Source: Hybos culiciformis (Eukaryota; Arthropoda; Insecta; Diptera; Hybotidae). Taken from it: a stretch of 64,000 nt of DNA. The stretch is taken from NCBI GenBank assembly GCA_964007475.1, contig OZ023273.1, forward strand, positions 42,161,525-42,225,524, read 5' to 3'. The notes under the pieces are model-generated. The model did not search any database. It saw nothing but the letters and a program-made list of their open reading frames with translations, and had not been told where the DNA came from. The position numbers and the translations under genes were made by a program. Positions 51,101 to 64,000 of this stretch are shown one piece after another (position 1 is the stretch's first letter; each line of letters opens with the position of its first letter).

Positions 51101-54100
51101 TAATAACTTTTTTTTTATAAATATTTCCAAAAAATTGAACTCTTTCGAACTGTTTGTAATTGAATTATTTTTATATATTTATGACAGTAAATGTCACATT
51201 ATTTACTTTTGAAATAAAATAGGGAAAATATTTATTGGAAATTACATTGATAATAATAAAAAAAAAAATTGTATTCCATATACCAAATATTTTTTATGAT
51301 ATTATTGAACCAGATGGGGTTTCAAATGATGTGACAGTTAACATTAATTTTTTTTTTCAAGTTATTTTGAAATTTATTAGAAAACTTTTACATTAAAGGT
51401 GTTAAGATAAATGTTTTACATTCAATATTTTTTATGTGCATATATGCTGAATATAATGTATAATGTAATGTACTGTGCACATGATGTCTAAATGTATCTA
51501 ATGATTTTAAGTGCATTTAGACATGCAGAAAATCTATCAAACTGTATATGACTTTTGACAATGGAAATAGGTAAGCGATGAGAAAATACTATTAACATTG
51601 CCACAGGGCCCACAGGCCTCCTTAAAGTAAATTTTCCGAACTAAGCAAGAGCTTTAAATTTTGGAAGGTTATGTTAAAATTGATAATAATTCATCTACTT
51701 TTTTTCAAACAAAATTAATGACAAAATTTTAAATTCGAAGTTTAAACAGTAATGGAAATTATTTGAAATTTAGTTTTTTTTTTTTAAATAATTCTAGAAA
51801 TCAGTTTGACAACATTTTATTCTAAATTAAATTATTATAAACTTATCCGATTTGATGATACAGATATCCTTGTAAACCCTAAATTAAATAAGAACACTTC
51901 TTACAAAATTGAAATTAGTTTTTAATTGAAATATAAAATAAACTAGTTTATTCAAATTTTATTACATGTTCGTATAATGTTATATGAAAAAAAAGGGTTA
52001 ACATAACACAATATTAAAATACAGAAAAGGAAAAAAAAAAAAACATTAAGTCTACTGTATTTCAATTATTGAATTCTTTCCTCAATTATTTATTAATTAA
52101 CTGAGAACAATGAATTAGAAACCATAAATGAACCCATTCTTATATTTTATTCTATGGCAAAAGACCTTTTTCCAACGAATTAAATTACCTAAAAAAAAAA
52201 AAATACAAACATAAAAACCTATAAGGATATACATACATATTATATTTTTACTATGATAACAAAAATTTTAAAGTATAATTATTTTATACAAAAAATTTAA
52301 TAAAACAAAAAATATTGTAAAATAATCCTATTAAATATCGATATTTTTTCAGGGAAAAAAAAAAAAAGTTCAAATAAATAAAAATTGTCCTTTTAAGCCA
52401 ATTAAATTTTAAATAAAAAAATTATATATACCCACTTTTATCTTTATGAAAAATTACAGATGAAAATAAATTCTTGAGAATATTCGGTTTATTCAAGTGA
52501 TGTTATGTTTTATTAACCAATATATGTTTTTACTAAATAAAATCGTTTTCTATACTTTAATTAAAGTTTTACATGACGATTAATGCATATTCTTTGATGT
52601 TCGATTATTGAAAAAAATTGTGACGAACACACTATGTAATGTTTCAAATTAAACTATTATTAAACTATTTTTCTAAATTTATTATTTCTACTCTTCTCAT
52701 TTGATAAAGTTTCAAATTATAATATAAGTATAAGTTTATGTATTATTATTTATCCAATCAAAGCTGTTGGTACCAAATTTATGAACCGATTTCGATAATT
52801 TTTCTTTTTAAATTAAGGCATCATAGTTTTGTTTGCGCCTTTTGACTAGGAAAGTTAAATCTATTTAGTTGAAGATATCAATTGCAAACCAATCTTGTTC
52901 ATACAATCTCCGTTACCAAAACTATCATTTAATTGTTTTTTTTTTTTAAATTATGAACAGCTGGTATAAATCCTATAAAAATGGTAAACAATCTTACCAA
53001 ATTATGTTTATTCTTAAATTTTGATTAAAATTAAATAACAGATGTTATATATAAAGCTTTATGTTACAAAATGAAAGTAATTGAATATTAAGCAATATCT
53101 CGTATCTTGCAACATTTAGGATGTAGTAACTTAATAAAAATATAAAAAAAAAACTTTACATTGGGTACGTAATAAAATATAAAATTTAATTATATTTTGA
53201 TTAATTTTTCTTTTGTGTAAGAGGAAAATTGAAAAAAAAGGGAATTTTATTCAGTTACAAAGGGGCATTCTCTGCTTCTCCTTTACTTTATTTTTTTTTT
53301 TCATAAAGCTTGAACACGATACTTTTTGTAAATTGAATTTTAATTAAATTAACCTGAAAATATTGTTAACTAAGTACACATTTTTTATGAAGTTTTAAGT
53401 TTCATTGAATGTCCATGATATATATTTAGTTGAATAACATTATTAAATTTAAAGTTTATTTTTAAATTAAATAGAGTATTTGCATGTACTAGAGAAATAA
53501 CAATTTTGTATAACTTTGTATAATTTTGTAAATCGAAGTTCTGCACCTATAAGTATACTTAAAGTCAAATAAATAGATTCTTTTTAAAATAGATTCTTTA
53601 GGTGAATATTAAATTATATAAATAGCTTTTACAATTCTTCTTTTTATCTACAAACCTATTAAGCTTTTCTTTATTATTCTTTACTGAAGAGTGCATTAAC
53701 TTTATTTGTTAATAAATTTTCAAATTCGTTTAAAATTATATTTAAATTGCGATAGGCGATTTATTCCATACGGCAAAGAGATTATATGGGTTAGCCATCT
53801 AAAATAATAAATTATTTAAATATTTTGAGAAAGAATTTAAATATTTTGAGAAAGAAAATGTGAATGATTGGTTTCTAACAATATTTCTTTCTGTGATACT
53901 TTCTATTTTCTGTTTTTTTCATATATAGTGCTTCATATAATACTTATTTGCTGAGAGCTAATACTCTGATATAGAAATTTAATTCCAATAATAATAAAAA
54001 TTCTAAATTTGATTTCATCCTAAAAAAATCCGTGATAAACAAATAATTTAGAACAAAAAAATCAATATTGCTGAAAAATAAATTTTGGAAAATATAAAAT

Positions 54101-54500
54101 TGTTTTCGTAGTAAATTAGTAGTCATGGCTGTTTTGATTTGATCACTCTAAAGATCTATTGAACAACTGATAAAATATTTTATAATTTAAGCTAGTATAA
54201 AATGAAGAAAGTTTTTTATTTTTACTTTTCTAGCTGAAAAATTGTCATTAAATAAATTTAATGAATAAAGAATAATAATAATAATAATTAAAATTTTATA
54301 TAATATACAATATATTTACATACATTTTCATAAATGCGTGAGTAAATGTATGTGTTTATATGATTTTGTGAATATATATTATTTTAGCATAAATACATGT
54401 GTTCATTTAGCTATCGCTTTATGCTATAAGCATATATATTTATATATTATGTTAGATGTATGAAACATATTTCTCAAGTCAAAATTTTATATAAGTTTTT
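45173..54500. other. A/T-rich intergenic DNA dominated by homopolymers
   Basis: No gene is supported. From about 45200 to 49000 A or T runs of nine or more bases are very frequent. A 21-bp AATTTAAATATTTTGAGAAAG-like unit is duplicated near 53814-53858. The short frames here translate to Lys/Asn/Phe/Ile-rich peptides without motifs. Confidence 0.55.
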
Positions 54501-57500
54501 GAAATCAAAACTTTTTTTTTTCTGTTTTTTAAGTAAAACCTTTTTATATTTCCCAAGGAAAAATTAATTTTTCTTTATTTAAGGACAAAAAACAAAAAAA
54601 AAAAAAAATTGAAACAGAAACATGGCGCATGCTTGTAAATATTTCAAAACCGATTTTTCTAATCATTTACAAAAAAAATAAATAAAAAAATAAAAACCAA
54701 CAAAAATATATATTTCTGATAAACTCAATACATTTGCGAAAATGAACAAAATTTTCTATTTAACTGATACAGAGAAAACGGTTAAAATGTATTACATTCT
54801 ATATATATTTATTCTGTTTCTTGTATAAAATTTATATTTATATAACATATATATATATATATATATATATATTTTACTATATAAGTATATAATAATGCCT
54901 ATTAATATGCCTATTCGTTATATCACTCAATTATAGGAAAATCTTAAAAGCTTTTTTAAACAAAAACACTGTAAGAAGTGATAATGAATCGGTTTTTAAC
55001 ATATTGGTATGAAAGAGATGAAAATATTATTTTTTTAAAAATATTAAATTTATTTTTATTGATTTGACTTATACATTTGAAATTTTGCGAAAATTCAATA
55101 CAATGAAAATTGTGAGAGATTTTCTCTTATGTATATACCGGAGACTACTTGACCCAGACTTATTTATTTTTTTTTTGTGAACGTTCTTACAATTTGTGGG
55201 TTGAGAAGATTTTTAATTTACTTTAAAAATTAATTTTTTTTTTTTGCTTCATTAAATTTTAAAAATTCAACTATGAACACACCGGTTTAAATGTCTTCTA
55301 ATGTTTGTTTAAAACTTATACAGTTGTCTAAAATTTTTCTTTACTTTTTTTTCCTATTTAGATAAGTTATATTAATTGTATAATTTTCCTATAAATGTAT
55401 AAACCTGATGACTTGAATAGAATTTTTTGTAATAAGAATTTTTAAAAAAATTATTAATTAGATTTAATAATAACTTTAAATAATTTATTTTATTTTATTT
55501 TTGCCAACAACTTTTGATATGATAGAGGATAATGTTAAGATACCATACCTTACCCAACATTGCCGGTATTAATGAACCTAGTTAAATAAGCCTAAACCGG
55601 TATAATTGATAAAAATCAAGAACAAATAATGTTGATAGTAGATAACACTCGCCTATTTTCGGCGGAACTATAGATATTATTCTCTTTACAATTTATAATT
55701 TTGTTTTTTCAAAAAGAAATTTATTGGTCCTTCTTTTAACCAAAAAAATTAAAATACTTCTTTTAAGAGAAAAAATATTTTTTTTTACCAAGTGTAATAA
55801 AAAAGTTAAGTACTCGTATGTATATTTACAAAAAAAAAAAAATAATAACTTTAAACTTCTAGTCTATATAATCAATTCATTTTCTCAGAGTCTAAAATGT
55901 CTCTAGTGAGAAAGAAAAACCAAAAACAAAATATAGAAATTTATGAGAAAATTTTTCTCCAACTATAATAAAGCTCATCAGAAAATAACATGTAACAAAA
56001 AAGGATAACAACAATCTTTATAAACAAAAAAAATAAAAAGAATTTTCATTTTTTCAGTATTCCTTAAATAGAAGCTTTCAGCTGTCAGAACGAAATGACT
56101 ATATAAAAGTGTAATATTGTTTACAAAAAAAAAACATAAAAAATCTCTACCCTTAAAAAATAAAATGTGAGGGAAATTTATTTTTTTTATTTTTTTTTGT
56201 TTTTTCACTTTTATCGGTACCCATAGGGAATGTATCAATTTTCTAATGATTAGTATAGGAGCAGTTGTGCCCCGTAAAAGAGTAAAAAAATTTTCTATAA
56301 TTTTCTTATTCCATTGCGTTAAGTAGTGTGATTCAAAAAAAAAAAAAAAAAAAAATAAAAAATTTAATAACAATAATATAATATTATATACTTTAAATTA
56401 ATAAAGTAAAAATAAAAATCTAAAACATATATATAACTTATATATATAGTATATAAATTTTAATGTATATGTTTTTTTCATGAAATAATTTTTATTTTAG
56501 TTTTTTTTTTGTTCAAAACATATATAACTAAATATTTCCTGGAAAAAGTTAAGAAAATAGGAAAAAAAAAATAATTTCTTTTTTCAAAAACTATATTGTG
56601 AATTTTATTTGATTGAAAAGAAAAAAATCATATAAATATTAGTTAAAAAAAAACATTTTTAATTCCTCTCTTCTATGCAAAGAAAAACTATAAATAGAAA
56701 ATTTTCTTTATTCTGTGAAACTACAAAAATTTCTTAGATCTTTTAATCTAAACTTTTGGTATGTATTTAATGTGTTTTTTTTTTGTTTGCTTTTTATTAA
56801 CTATTAATTTATATCTAAATTAAATATAAACTTCAATTATTTTGTGTGCCTTTTATTTCATATATAAATGTGGGGTTTGTTTTGTGTTTGTTTCTTATAT
56901 AAAATCTGAATTATAAATTTGTTACATAAGCTGAGCTGTTAAATTTCAAAGAAAAAAACAAACTCACTTCAACTTGATGACCGGTGTGAATTCTTACATC
57001 AACTATGGTACGCTAATAAAAATTTAGGTACTCTAAAATTGAAAAAAAAAAAAAGAAAATGCAATTATTCGATATTATTAGGTTTAGTCGGCATCTACTG
57101 CGGCATGATAAGATTGGCTTTTCTCCAAAATGGAAACTTTTTTTTTTTTTACTTTTTCCTGTAATGCGATTCAATTTGTTTTTTTTTTCACATAATTTTC
57201 CAAACTGAAAATGCATAAAAAATCAATAAAACCATTAAACTTGAATAAGAAGAAAACAATTTTTTTTTATTTTCAAGGTTGTTAGTATTATAGTTTTCAT
57301 TTTGTAATTTTCGTTTTTATTTTTTATATGTTATTTTTTTTTTCTGTTTTTGTTTTTGTTTCAACCGAATCATCAATCAATAAATGATAGAAATCTCAAC
57401 AAAAAAAAAATGTTTTTTTGTAAGTCCCTTTATTCTTAAATTTGGGGAAGAAGTAGAAAATAATGATTTAAATTTTTTTTTTGTTTCTTTTTTTTTTTTT

Positions 57501-60500
57501 TTAAATAAAATACAAAGTTTAATGAAATTTACGATCTTAATTTTTTACCTATAGAACTACGCAGAACTCGGAAATTTTGAAGCTTTTCATGCATATTTTA
57601 TAAAAAAATTTCAATCAGAACGTGATTAGGTTTATCAGTAAGTATGAAACTTTTTGATTGAACACCAAGATTATGTCATTTTTTTCGACCAGTTTTTGTT
57701 CAAAAAAATACTATATTTTCAATATTATGCGACACTACTTGTCATTGAATTCGATATTTCAGCAGTTGTGTTTTCAAGAATTTTGCTATTAAAATACTAA
57801 AAGTTAAAAAAATTAACATAAATGTATTCAAACCCCATCCTTGAAAAGCCATTACGGCTCTGCCTAGTCAGTTATTAAGGAAACGAAATTAAAAAGATTA
57901 AATTTATAGTTAAGAACGACAATATTCTTTATTAATGACATCATCAGAAATATAGGAAGCTATTAAATGTTAAAAAAAATAAAAATAAATTTTATACATT
58001 TTCAAAATTCTTAATCTAATTTTATTTTTTTTCAACCTTCTCAAATATAAAATTTTTAATCTTCATTTAATTAATTTTTTATTTTTATTCTTTTTTCAAA
58101 CGGAGAAATTTATTATATAGAGTCCACAATTGCATATTTTTCTTGTACACGTTTCAATCGTAAAACCACGGTTAAAGTGTAATAAAATTTTTAAATTCAC
58201 AGTATAAAATATACTATATTTTTTTAAGTATATTAAAATTTATTTAAAAAATTCCATTAAAGTTATTTCTTTTTTTTTCTTCGGTTCCAGAATATCCTTC
58301 AATTTTAAGTTGAAGCAATTTTCAGTAAAAGTCTAATTAAAATTAAAGATATCGTTTTTTTTAAATTTTCATTGTTTTGGAAAATCTATCTTATTCATTA
58401 AATTAATTCTCAAGGCGACAAATTAAGTCCTTGCGGTATTATAAAATACAGAAATAAAGCATTTAAAATTTAAATATTTAATTAGAACAATAAATAATTA
58501 TCTATTTAATTTTTGGCATATATTATTTTGCTATTATAGAAAATGATAGAAAACGAATTTTCTGTTTAAAAATATTGTTTGGCAGAAGGGCGATGAACGT
58601 CAGATTTAAAAAAAATGGACAATTTTATTTTCTTTAAATTCAATAATTGAATAAAAATATGAACATTTATCAAAGAGCTTATTTTTCTGTATTAACGAAC
58701 TTTCAATAAAGTATCAATAAACTCAATATATGAATTATACTTTTTTCCAAAGTGAGGATAAAATTGAACTATTATTATAATCACTAAATATCGATTTTAT
58801 CAATTATAAATGAACTAAATTAAATATGCTGAATATGAAATCAGATCTGAAAATAATATTAAAAAAAAAAAAAAATCGAAAAAAAAATAAATATATTTCT
58901 ATGTACTAAGTATATGTTTTTTTGAAAAAAGCGTATATGTATAAAAACTTTTGAAATATATATTTTACAATAAAATCCCAAATGTTAAACAAAATATCAT
59001 TATACTTTCATATCTAAAAAAGAAAATTTTCATTGATTTTTGTTTTTTATTACATAAGTTTCTATATACTTATAAATATTATTATGCATAAATGTTAACA
59101 TCGTTTTTCTGGAAAATAAGGTTAGGTTATTTATAACATAAAATAATTAACGATTATTGTCATGATTTCTATATTTTTAACATTTTGTTGCTAATTATTA
59201 TATATAATAATATTATATAAGTTTTATGAATCAGTTTTTAAGTATTGAACAAGCTACTGATTACAAGTTACTGATAATATTGAAAAAACGTAAAGTTTAA
59301 ATGCTTTAATTTTAATTTTAATTTTAAAACTAAATATATATTCAATTCAGTCAAACAAGCTTATATAGCTTTTCATTTAATGAACTAAAATTGTTTTGAT
59401 TCAAAAAGAGTATCTGTATGAAATGAATAGATATATACTTAGTCCAGTTCTCTCATTCAGCTTCAGTTTAGATCAGAGTTAACTATTTTCAATATTGGTT
59501 TATTTATTATTTTTCAATATTACGAGAGAATTTTAGAAAGTTTATTTTTCACAAATTTTATCAATTAATATAGATAGAAAAAATAATTATTTGAAATATA
59601 AACCTTATTCTAATGAACAGTCGATGATTTATTTAAATGTTTTACTAATATTTATAATTTCTCGTTTTTTTATTTTTTGTTTTTGTAAAAATAAAATCGA
59701 TTTGAATTTATTATTAATATTTAAATAACGATTATTTCCATCAATTTACATTTACGATATATTGATAAAATTCTCTCTTGGTAAATATTGTAAATAGGGA
59801 TTATGTATGATTTTCATTCATATATCATAAACATTTAATTGCTATTTTCATTTTAAAAACAATCAATAATAGTTATTTATATATGTATACTACGCAGTTG
59901 AATAATATTATACCTTTGAAATATTTTATTATCGAGTACATACATAAGTATTGAAAATTCAAAAACATTATATTGATTGAAGAAATAATAAAGTTTTCAC
60001 TATAATTACTTTATTTTTTATAATGAATGCATTATCCATTTATTGATTTATGGATGTCTAATGTATTAATAAGATTCTTTATTCCTGTGCGTTCTAGAAT
60101 AGACATAAGTACATTAATGTATGTATGTTCAATTAGATAAATATTTCGAATTTAAATAATTTAATTCTCATTTCTTGTAGTATTAACGTTAATAATATAT
60201 TTTCAATAAAAATCTAAAGCAATTTTTTGAAGTATTGTTTAGTTTTTTTTTATACTAATCTATTATGAAAACAAAATTCGAAAGACATAAAATTTTTGCT
60301 GTTATAAGTCAAAGTTAAATTTGAACTTTTTAAATTGAGTTTGTAGTCATGAAATATTTTTAACCTAAAAAAAATGGAAATATTTTCAAACTTAAATAAA
60401 AACTATTAAAAAGTTTTTTTTTTAGTGAAGACTACTTTAACATATACCCACTTCAGTTATTCAGTTTATAAGAACGTTCTTTATTTTACACAAGAAAGTT

Positions 60501-63179
60501 TACCTACTTGTCATTTATTTAATCAAATTTTATGAATGAGAACATTAAATGTGAATACAATATAAATTTATTTGACTAAAGTTGGCGCCATTAGTATAAT
60601 CCCAATCTCCATTAGGAAAAATGTTTGATTTTATTCTTTTTCATTTTTATTTTTTGTTAATTTATCTTTTGTTTATTTTGAATCCAAATGACTTTTTGAT
60701 TTAATATCAAATCAGTATGATAGATATATTATTTTTTTTCTGTCATTGAAATTGATATTTTTCAATTTCACCTCGACTTTTTTACATTGAAATGTTTTTA
60801 GCTTAAAAAAAAGAGAAATTACCCGTCGGCCAAAAAGAAATAAAATTTTATCATTATTATTATTCAATATCTTTATTGTCAATAAAAAAATAAAAAAATG
60901 ACAAAAATAATACGTCGAATGTAAAAAAAAATTTGTACTTACATATGTACTATGTATTATGTATTTTTTTTATGTATTTCTCTAGGATATTGTTATGCAG
61001 AAATAGTTAAAATTTTATATTTTTTTTTGTTACTTACGATTTTGATACATTGAACATAATATGCACATAAATGTGTAATGTGCATTTTTTAAAAATTATT
61101 CAATTAGTTGATAAAATTTTCTCATTCACTGACGACATTATTGTGTTTTTTGAAAAGAGTTTTTCAAAAAATTAAAATTTCATTTCAACCAGTAATGTTG
61201 ATAATTTGAAATAATATGAAAGTTTTGACCAATTTTCAGCAAAATAATAGCTTTTGTTAACTTTTTGTTTTTTTTTTACAATTAATTTACTAAATTGGCA
61301 AAACATAAAAATGAGGAAAAATAAATATTGTTTTGTTTGCAAATAAATAAGTTTATAAAATTTTTTATATCTATATATATCTACATATAAATAGATAGCT
61401 ATCTACATAAATTATATTTTTGTATAACACATTTCATTTATGGAATATCGAAAATAATACATAAAACACACAAATATATATATTTTTTTGGTTTATTTAA
61501 CATGAAGCTAGTCGAAATAGTTTTTCAAGTACTTCTTATTTTTTATTAATACAACAGAGCTTAATCATTGAAAATTAATATAGAAATAAAATGAACATAA
61601 ATTTGTGTACATGTGTAAATTATTTTTATATTAGATACATATAGATACATATATGAATCTTTGCATGGTTAATTGATACTATATTTACTATTAAATAAGT
61701 AATATAAGACTTGTCTTTAAAACATTTCTGTCTCTTAACAAGTTCATAGAATAGGTATGTAATTTTTTATAAGAGTTTTTTATTTTCTGAAATTCTCAAA
61801 ATATTTTAAAAATTATATATTTGTATTTGTTTAGTTTTTATATTACGAATAGAAGATTGAGTAGAAGAAAATTGAGTAGAAGTATTATAATATAGTACTA
61901 GATTTTATTATTATTTTTATTATTGTTCTTATTCCTAATTTCACACTGACATTAATATATCAATGATACACTATCAATTTGTTAGTTTAATTAATAAAAT
62001 ATTATTTTCTTTGGTTCCCATTTGAAAACATTTTATTTACAATTTAATCTTCTTAAACATTTTTTTTTTGGGTTTCGATTTTATTTACAATAAAAATAAT
62101 AATGGAATTTTTTTTCGGTAATCATGTTTTTTTTGGTCATTGAACGAAAACTATAATAATAAAGGATTAACGATGATATTTTTGTAATCTAAAAGAAATT
62201 AATAGTAATTCAATAGTAACCACAATATATAAAAAATCAATGATGAGGAAATTATTTTTTTATGTCATTAATATTTTTTTCAAGCTTAATATATTATTTT
62301 CCTAAAGATTATAATGGAAAACTTTTTTTAAATTTTCTTTTTTTTCTTTTTCGTAAAATATATTTATGTCACAAAAAAAAACTCTTTTCATTGCAGACTC
62401 TGATTAACAGATTTATATTTTTTATTTTTCATTTTTAATTTTATAATTCAATAAATTAAGGTCAAATTTCTCGGACCAAATTCTTATTAACAAAATATGC
62501 TTGTAAGCAAAAATGAAAAAAAAATGTTTTCTCTCCTCATAATATATATATTAAAAAAAAAAAAAAGGAATAAAAAAATTGATGACACCACAGAAAATTA
62601 ATATTATTTTTACACCCAAAAAGGAATATATAATTTTTTTGGAATATTATACTCGTCGTATAAAGAAAAATAAATTCGCATGTCACAGATTAAAAATATA
62701 CTTTGTTGAAATTTTCATGGCATAAGTATTAATTTTTTAACGCCTATTGGATTAAATTAATGAGACAATTTATATTATTCATTTTTTCCTTTATATATAT
62801 ATACATTTTTTTTTTGTGTAAATTATAAGAAGGAACTTGACAAACCAAATTATAATCCACTGAAAATATAATGTGACTTCTATATATGTAATGATCGTAA
62901 ATTTAATTTGTAAATTGACAATGAAATTTTAATAATGCCAGAATTTTGTTATTATTATTTTTAAATAAAATAGTAAGTTTCATATGTCACAACACAATGT
63001 ATTTAGTTCGTTCTCAATTGCGTAGGTAGTTTAAATGTTATTATGGTATGTTAAATAAAACTTATCAAAAAAGACTTATAATGAAAGTTTTTGTTAAACG
63101 ACTGAACATATACATGTAAAATGTTTTAATGTGCATGTGATCGGTAAGTTGTATTTACAATCGTAAATTTAACTCGGTA
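54501..63179. other. A/T-rich intergenic DNA
   Basis: No gene is supported. It contains (AT)n at 54847-54873, a run of about 21 A at 56335-56355 and many shorter homopolymers. The 131-codon minus-strand frame at 55978-56373 begins by translating that A run and has no domain; it is not called. Confidence 0.55.
54847..54873. repeat. (AT)n microsatellite
   Basis: An uninterrupted AT dinucleotide run of about 27 bases. Confidence 0.9.
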
Positions 63180-63216
63180 ACAGTATACAAAACACATTAA
63201 AACAGTATACAAAACA
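63180..63216. repeat. Short direct repeat
   Basis: ACAGTATACAAAACA occurs at 63180-63194 and again at 63202-63216, a 22-base period that abuts the left arm of the foldback element. Confidence 0.85.
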
Positions 63217-63373
63217 TGTTACTAAAATTTGTTATACAGCTCGTTGTTTATATACACAAAAACACATGGACACTTGTCAATATTATATCACTCGAGCTAA
63301 CGGTGATATAAGTATTGACCATGTGTTTTTGTGTATACACAACTCGTTGTAATAACAAATTTTCTTAACATGT
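63214..63373. mobile_element. Foldback element or MITE with long hairpin
   Basis: Outer arms ACATGTTACTAAAATTTGTTAT (two short strings, 63214-63219 and 63225-63235) pair with ATAACAAATTTTCTTAACATGT, which ends at 63373, with small mismatches. Inner arms TATACACAAAAACACATGG from 63251 and CCATGTGTTTTTGTGTATA ending at 63337 are perfect complements. The stem continues inward through TCAATA and TTATATCAC to a loop of about 11 bases containing CTCGAGC. There is no ORF and no certain target duplication. Confidence 0.8.
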
Positions 63374-64000
63374 GTTGTAATCTACTATTAATAAGCGTTT
63401 TACTTATTTTTAATTTTCATAATTTTTAAGAAGAATAGATTTTTCATTGAAATAATAATCTTGTCATATTTATGTTAATATGCTAATATGCAAAATTAAA
63501 AAACTTTTTGCTCATAATATATGATATTTAATTAAAAAAATAATTTGAATAAACATATTTTAGTGCGCAGTTTAATAATGACAGAATAAAATTATTTTGT
63601 ACTGCAAGGCGAAGTTTTTGTTTTGAAAGAATGTGGAATAATAATTGTGCAAAGGGGGTAAATTTGAAATTACAACACTATAATGAAGATGAAAATCAAA
63701 AATAAATTAAAAACTTTATCACCAGGTGAAAACTTAAAACTTTTGATTCAAAACAAAAGGAAAAGATTTGTGATGAAAAAAAGTTATTTTATTAAATCAA
63801 AAATGCGTTTATTTTAGCAGGCGACTTGAGTCAGATTATCATCTCCGATGAAAGCGAACAAATTTTTTAATCGTTTGAAACGTTTTTATTCACCAAGATT
63901 ATATAAAGCACAACAATTAAATTTCATTGAATAAATTCTGTTTTCGCTTTCATCGAAGGTGTGAAGAGAGCTTAAATCATACGAAAGTTTGACGATTTTT
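63374..64000. other. A/T-rich DNA with a 13-bp inverted repeat
   Basis: CGATGAAAGCGAA at 63846-63858 is mirrored exactly by TTCGCTTTCATCG at 63943-63955, bounding about 110 bp. It may be a small MITE or the edge of a larger repeat that continues past the window. No gene is seen. Confidence 0.55.

Noticed and set aside
55978..56373. 131-codon minus-strand ORF
   Set aside because: It begins in a 21-base homopolymer and has no domain; composition matches random A/T-rich DNA.
1..64000. CRISPR arrays, operons, phage or other prokaryotic defence systems
   Set aside because: Gene structure with introns, insect gene families and eukaryotic transposons; no regularly spaced repeats with unique spacers were seen.

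Overview
The window looks like nuclear DNA from an insect: extremely A/T-rich, gene-sparse, with GT-AG introns, homopolymer and microsatellite tracts, and scattered remnants of non-LTR retrotransposons, hAT-like and other MITEs, foldback elements and a Helitron-like piece. The order cannot be fixed from sequence alone. The identification rests mainly on the Skeletor-type gene at the left edge, an insect protein family.

Only three host protein genes can be supported. (1) 573-3601, plus strand: the last four visible exons of a Skeletor-like gene, with the C-terminal part of a DOMON domain, a plastocyanin-like domain and a long disordered tail. Its 5' end lies outside the window. (2) 9892-11046, minus strand: an intronless, secreted, neprilysin-like (M13) protein that keeps both ends of the family fold but lacks the catalytic zinc site. 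(3) 40134-40814, minus strand: a four-helix membrane protein that I could not name.

The rest is intergenic or intronic A/T-rich DNA with mobile-element debris. LINE relics lie at 5332-5526, 18225-18509 and 42689-45172. A GTCGCC-rich foldback cluster lies at 20371-20799. A MITE that I call A has copies at 25908-26369 and 43302-44477. A hAT-type MITE with a perfect 8-bp duplication is at 34722-35172. A 33-bp tandem repeat is followed by an inverted-repeat element at 36213-36907. A Helitron-like fragment is at about 39165-39543, and hairpin elements are at 63214-63373 and 63846-63955.

The most notable structure is at 42689-45172. A LINE was hit by MITE A, whose right terminal repeat was then hit by a second MITE (B), and MITE A itself carries a tRNA-like module with A and B boxes. 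Removing MITE A with one TA restores the LINE reading frame, and removing MITE B with one TA restores the MITE A terminus, so the order of events can be read directly.

The three host genes show no sign of acting together; their spacing (6 to 29 kb) and unrelated families suggest independent loci. I found no CRISPR array, operon or prokaryotic-type system.
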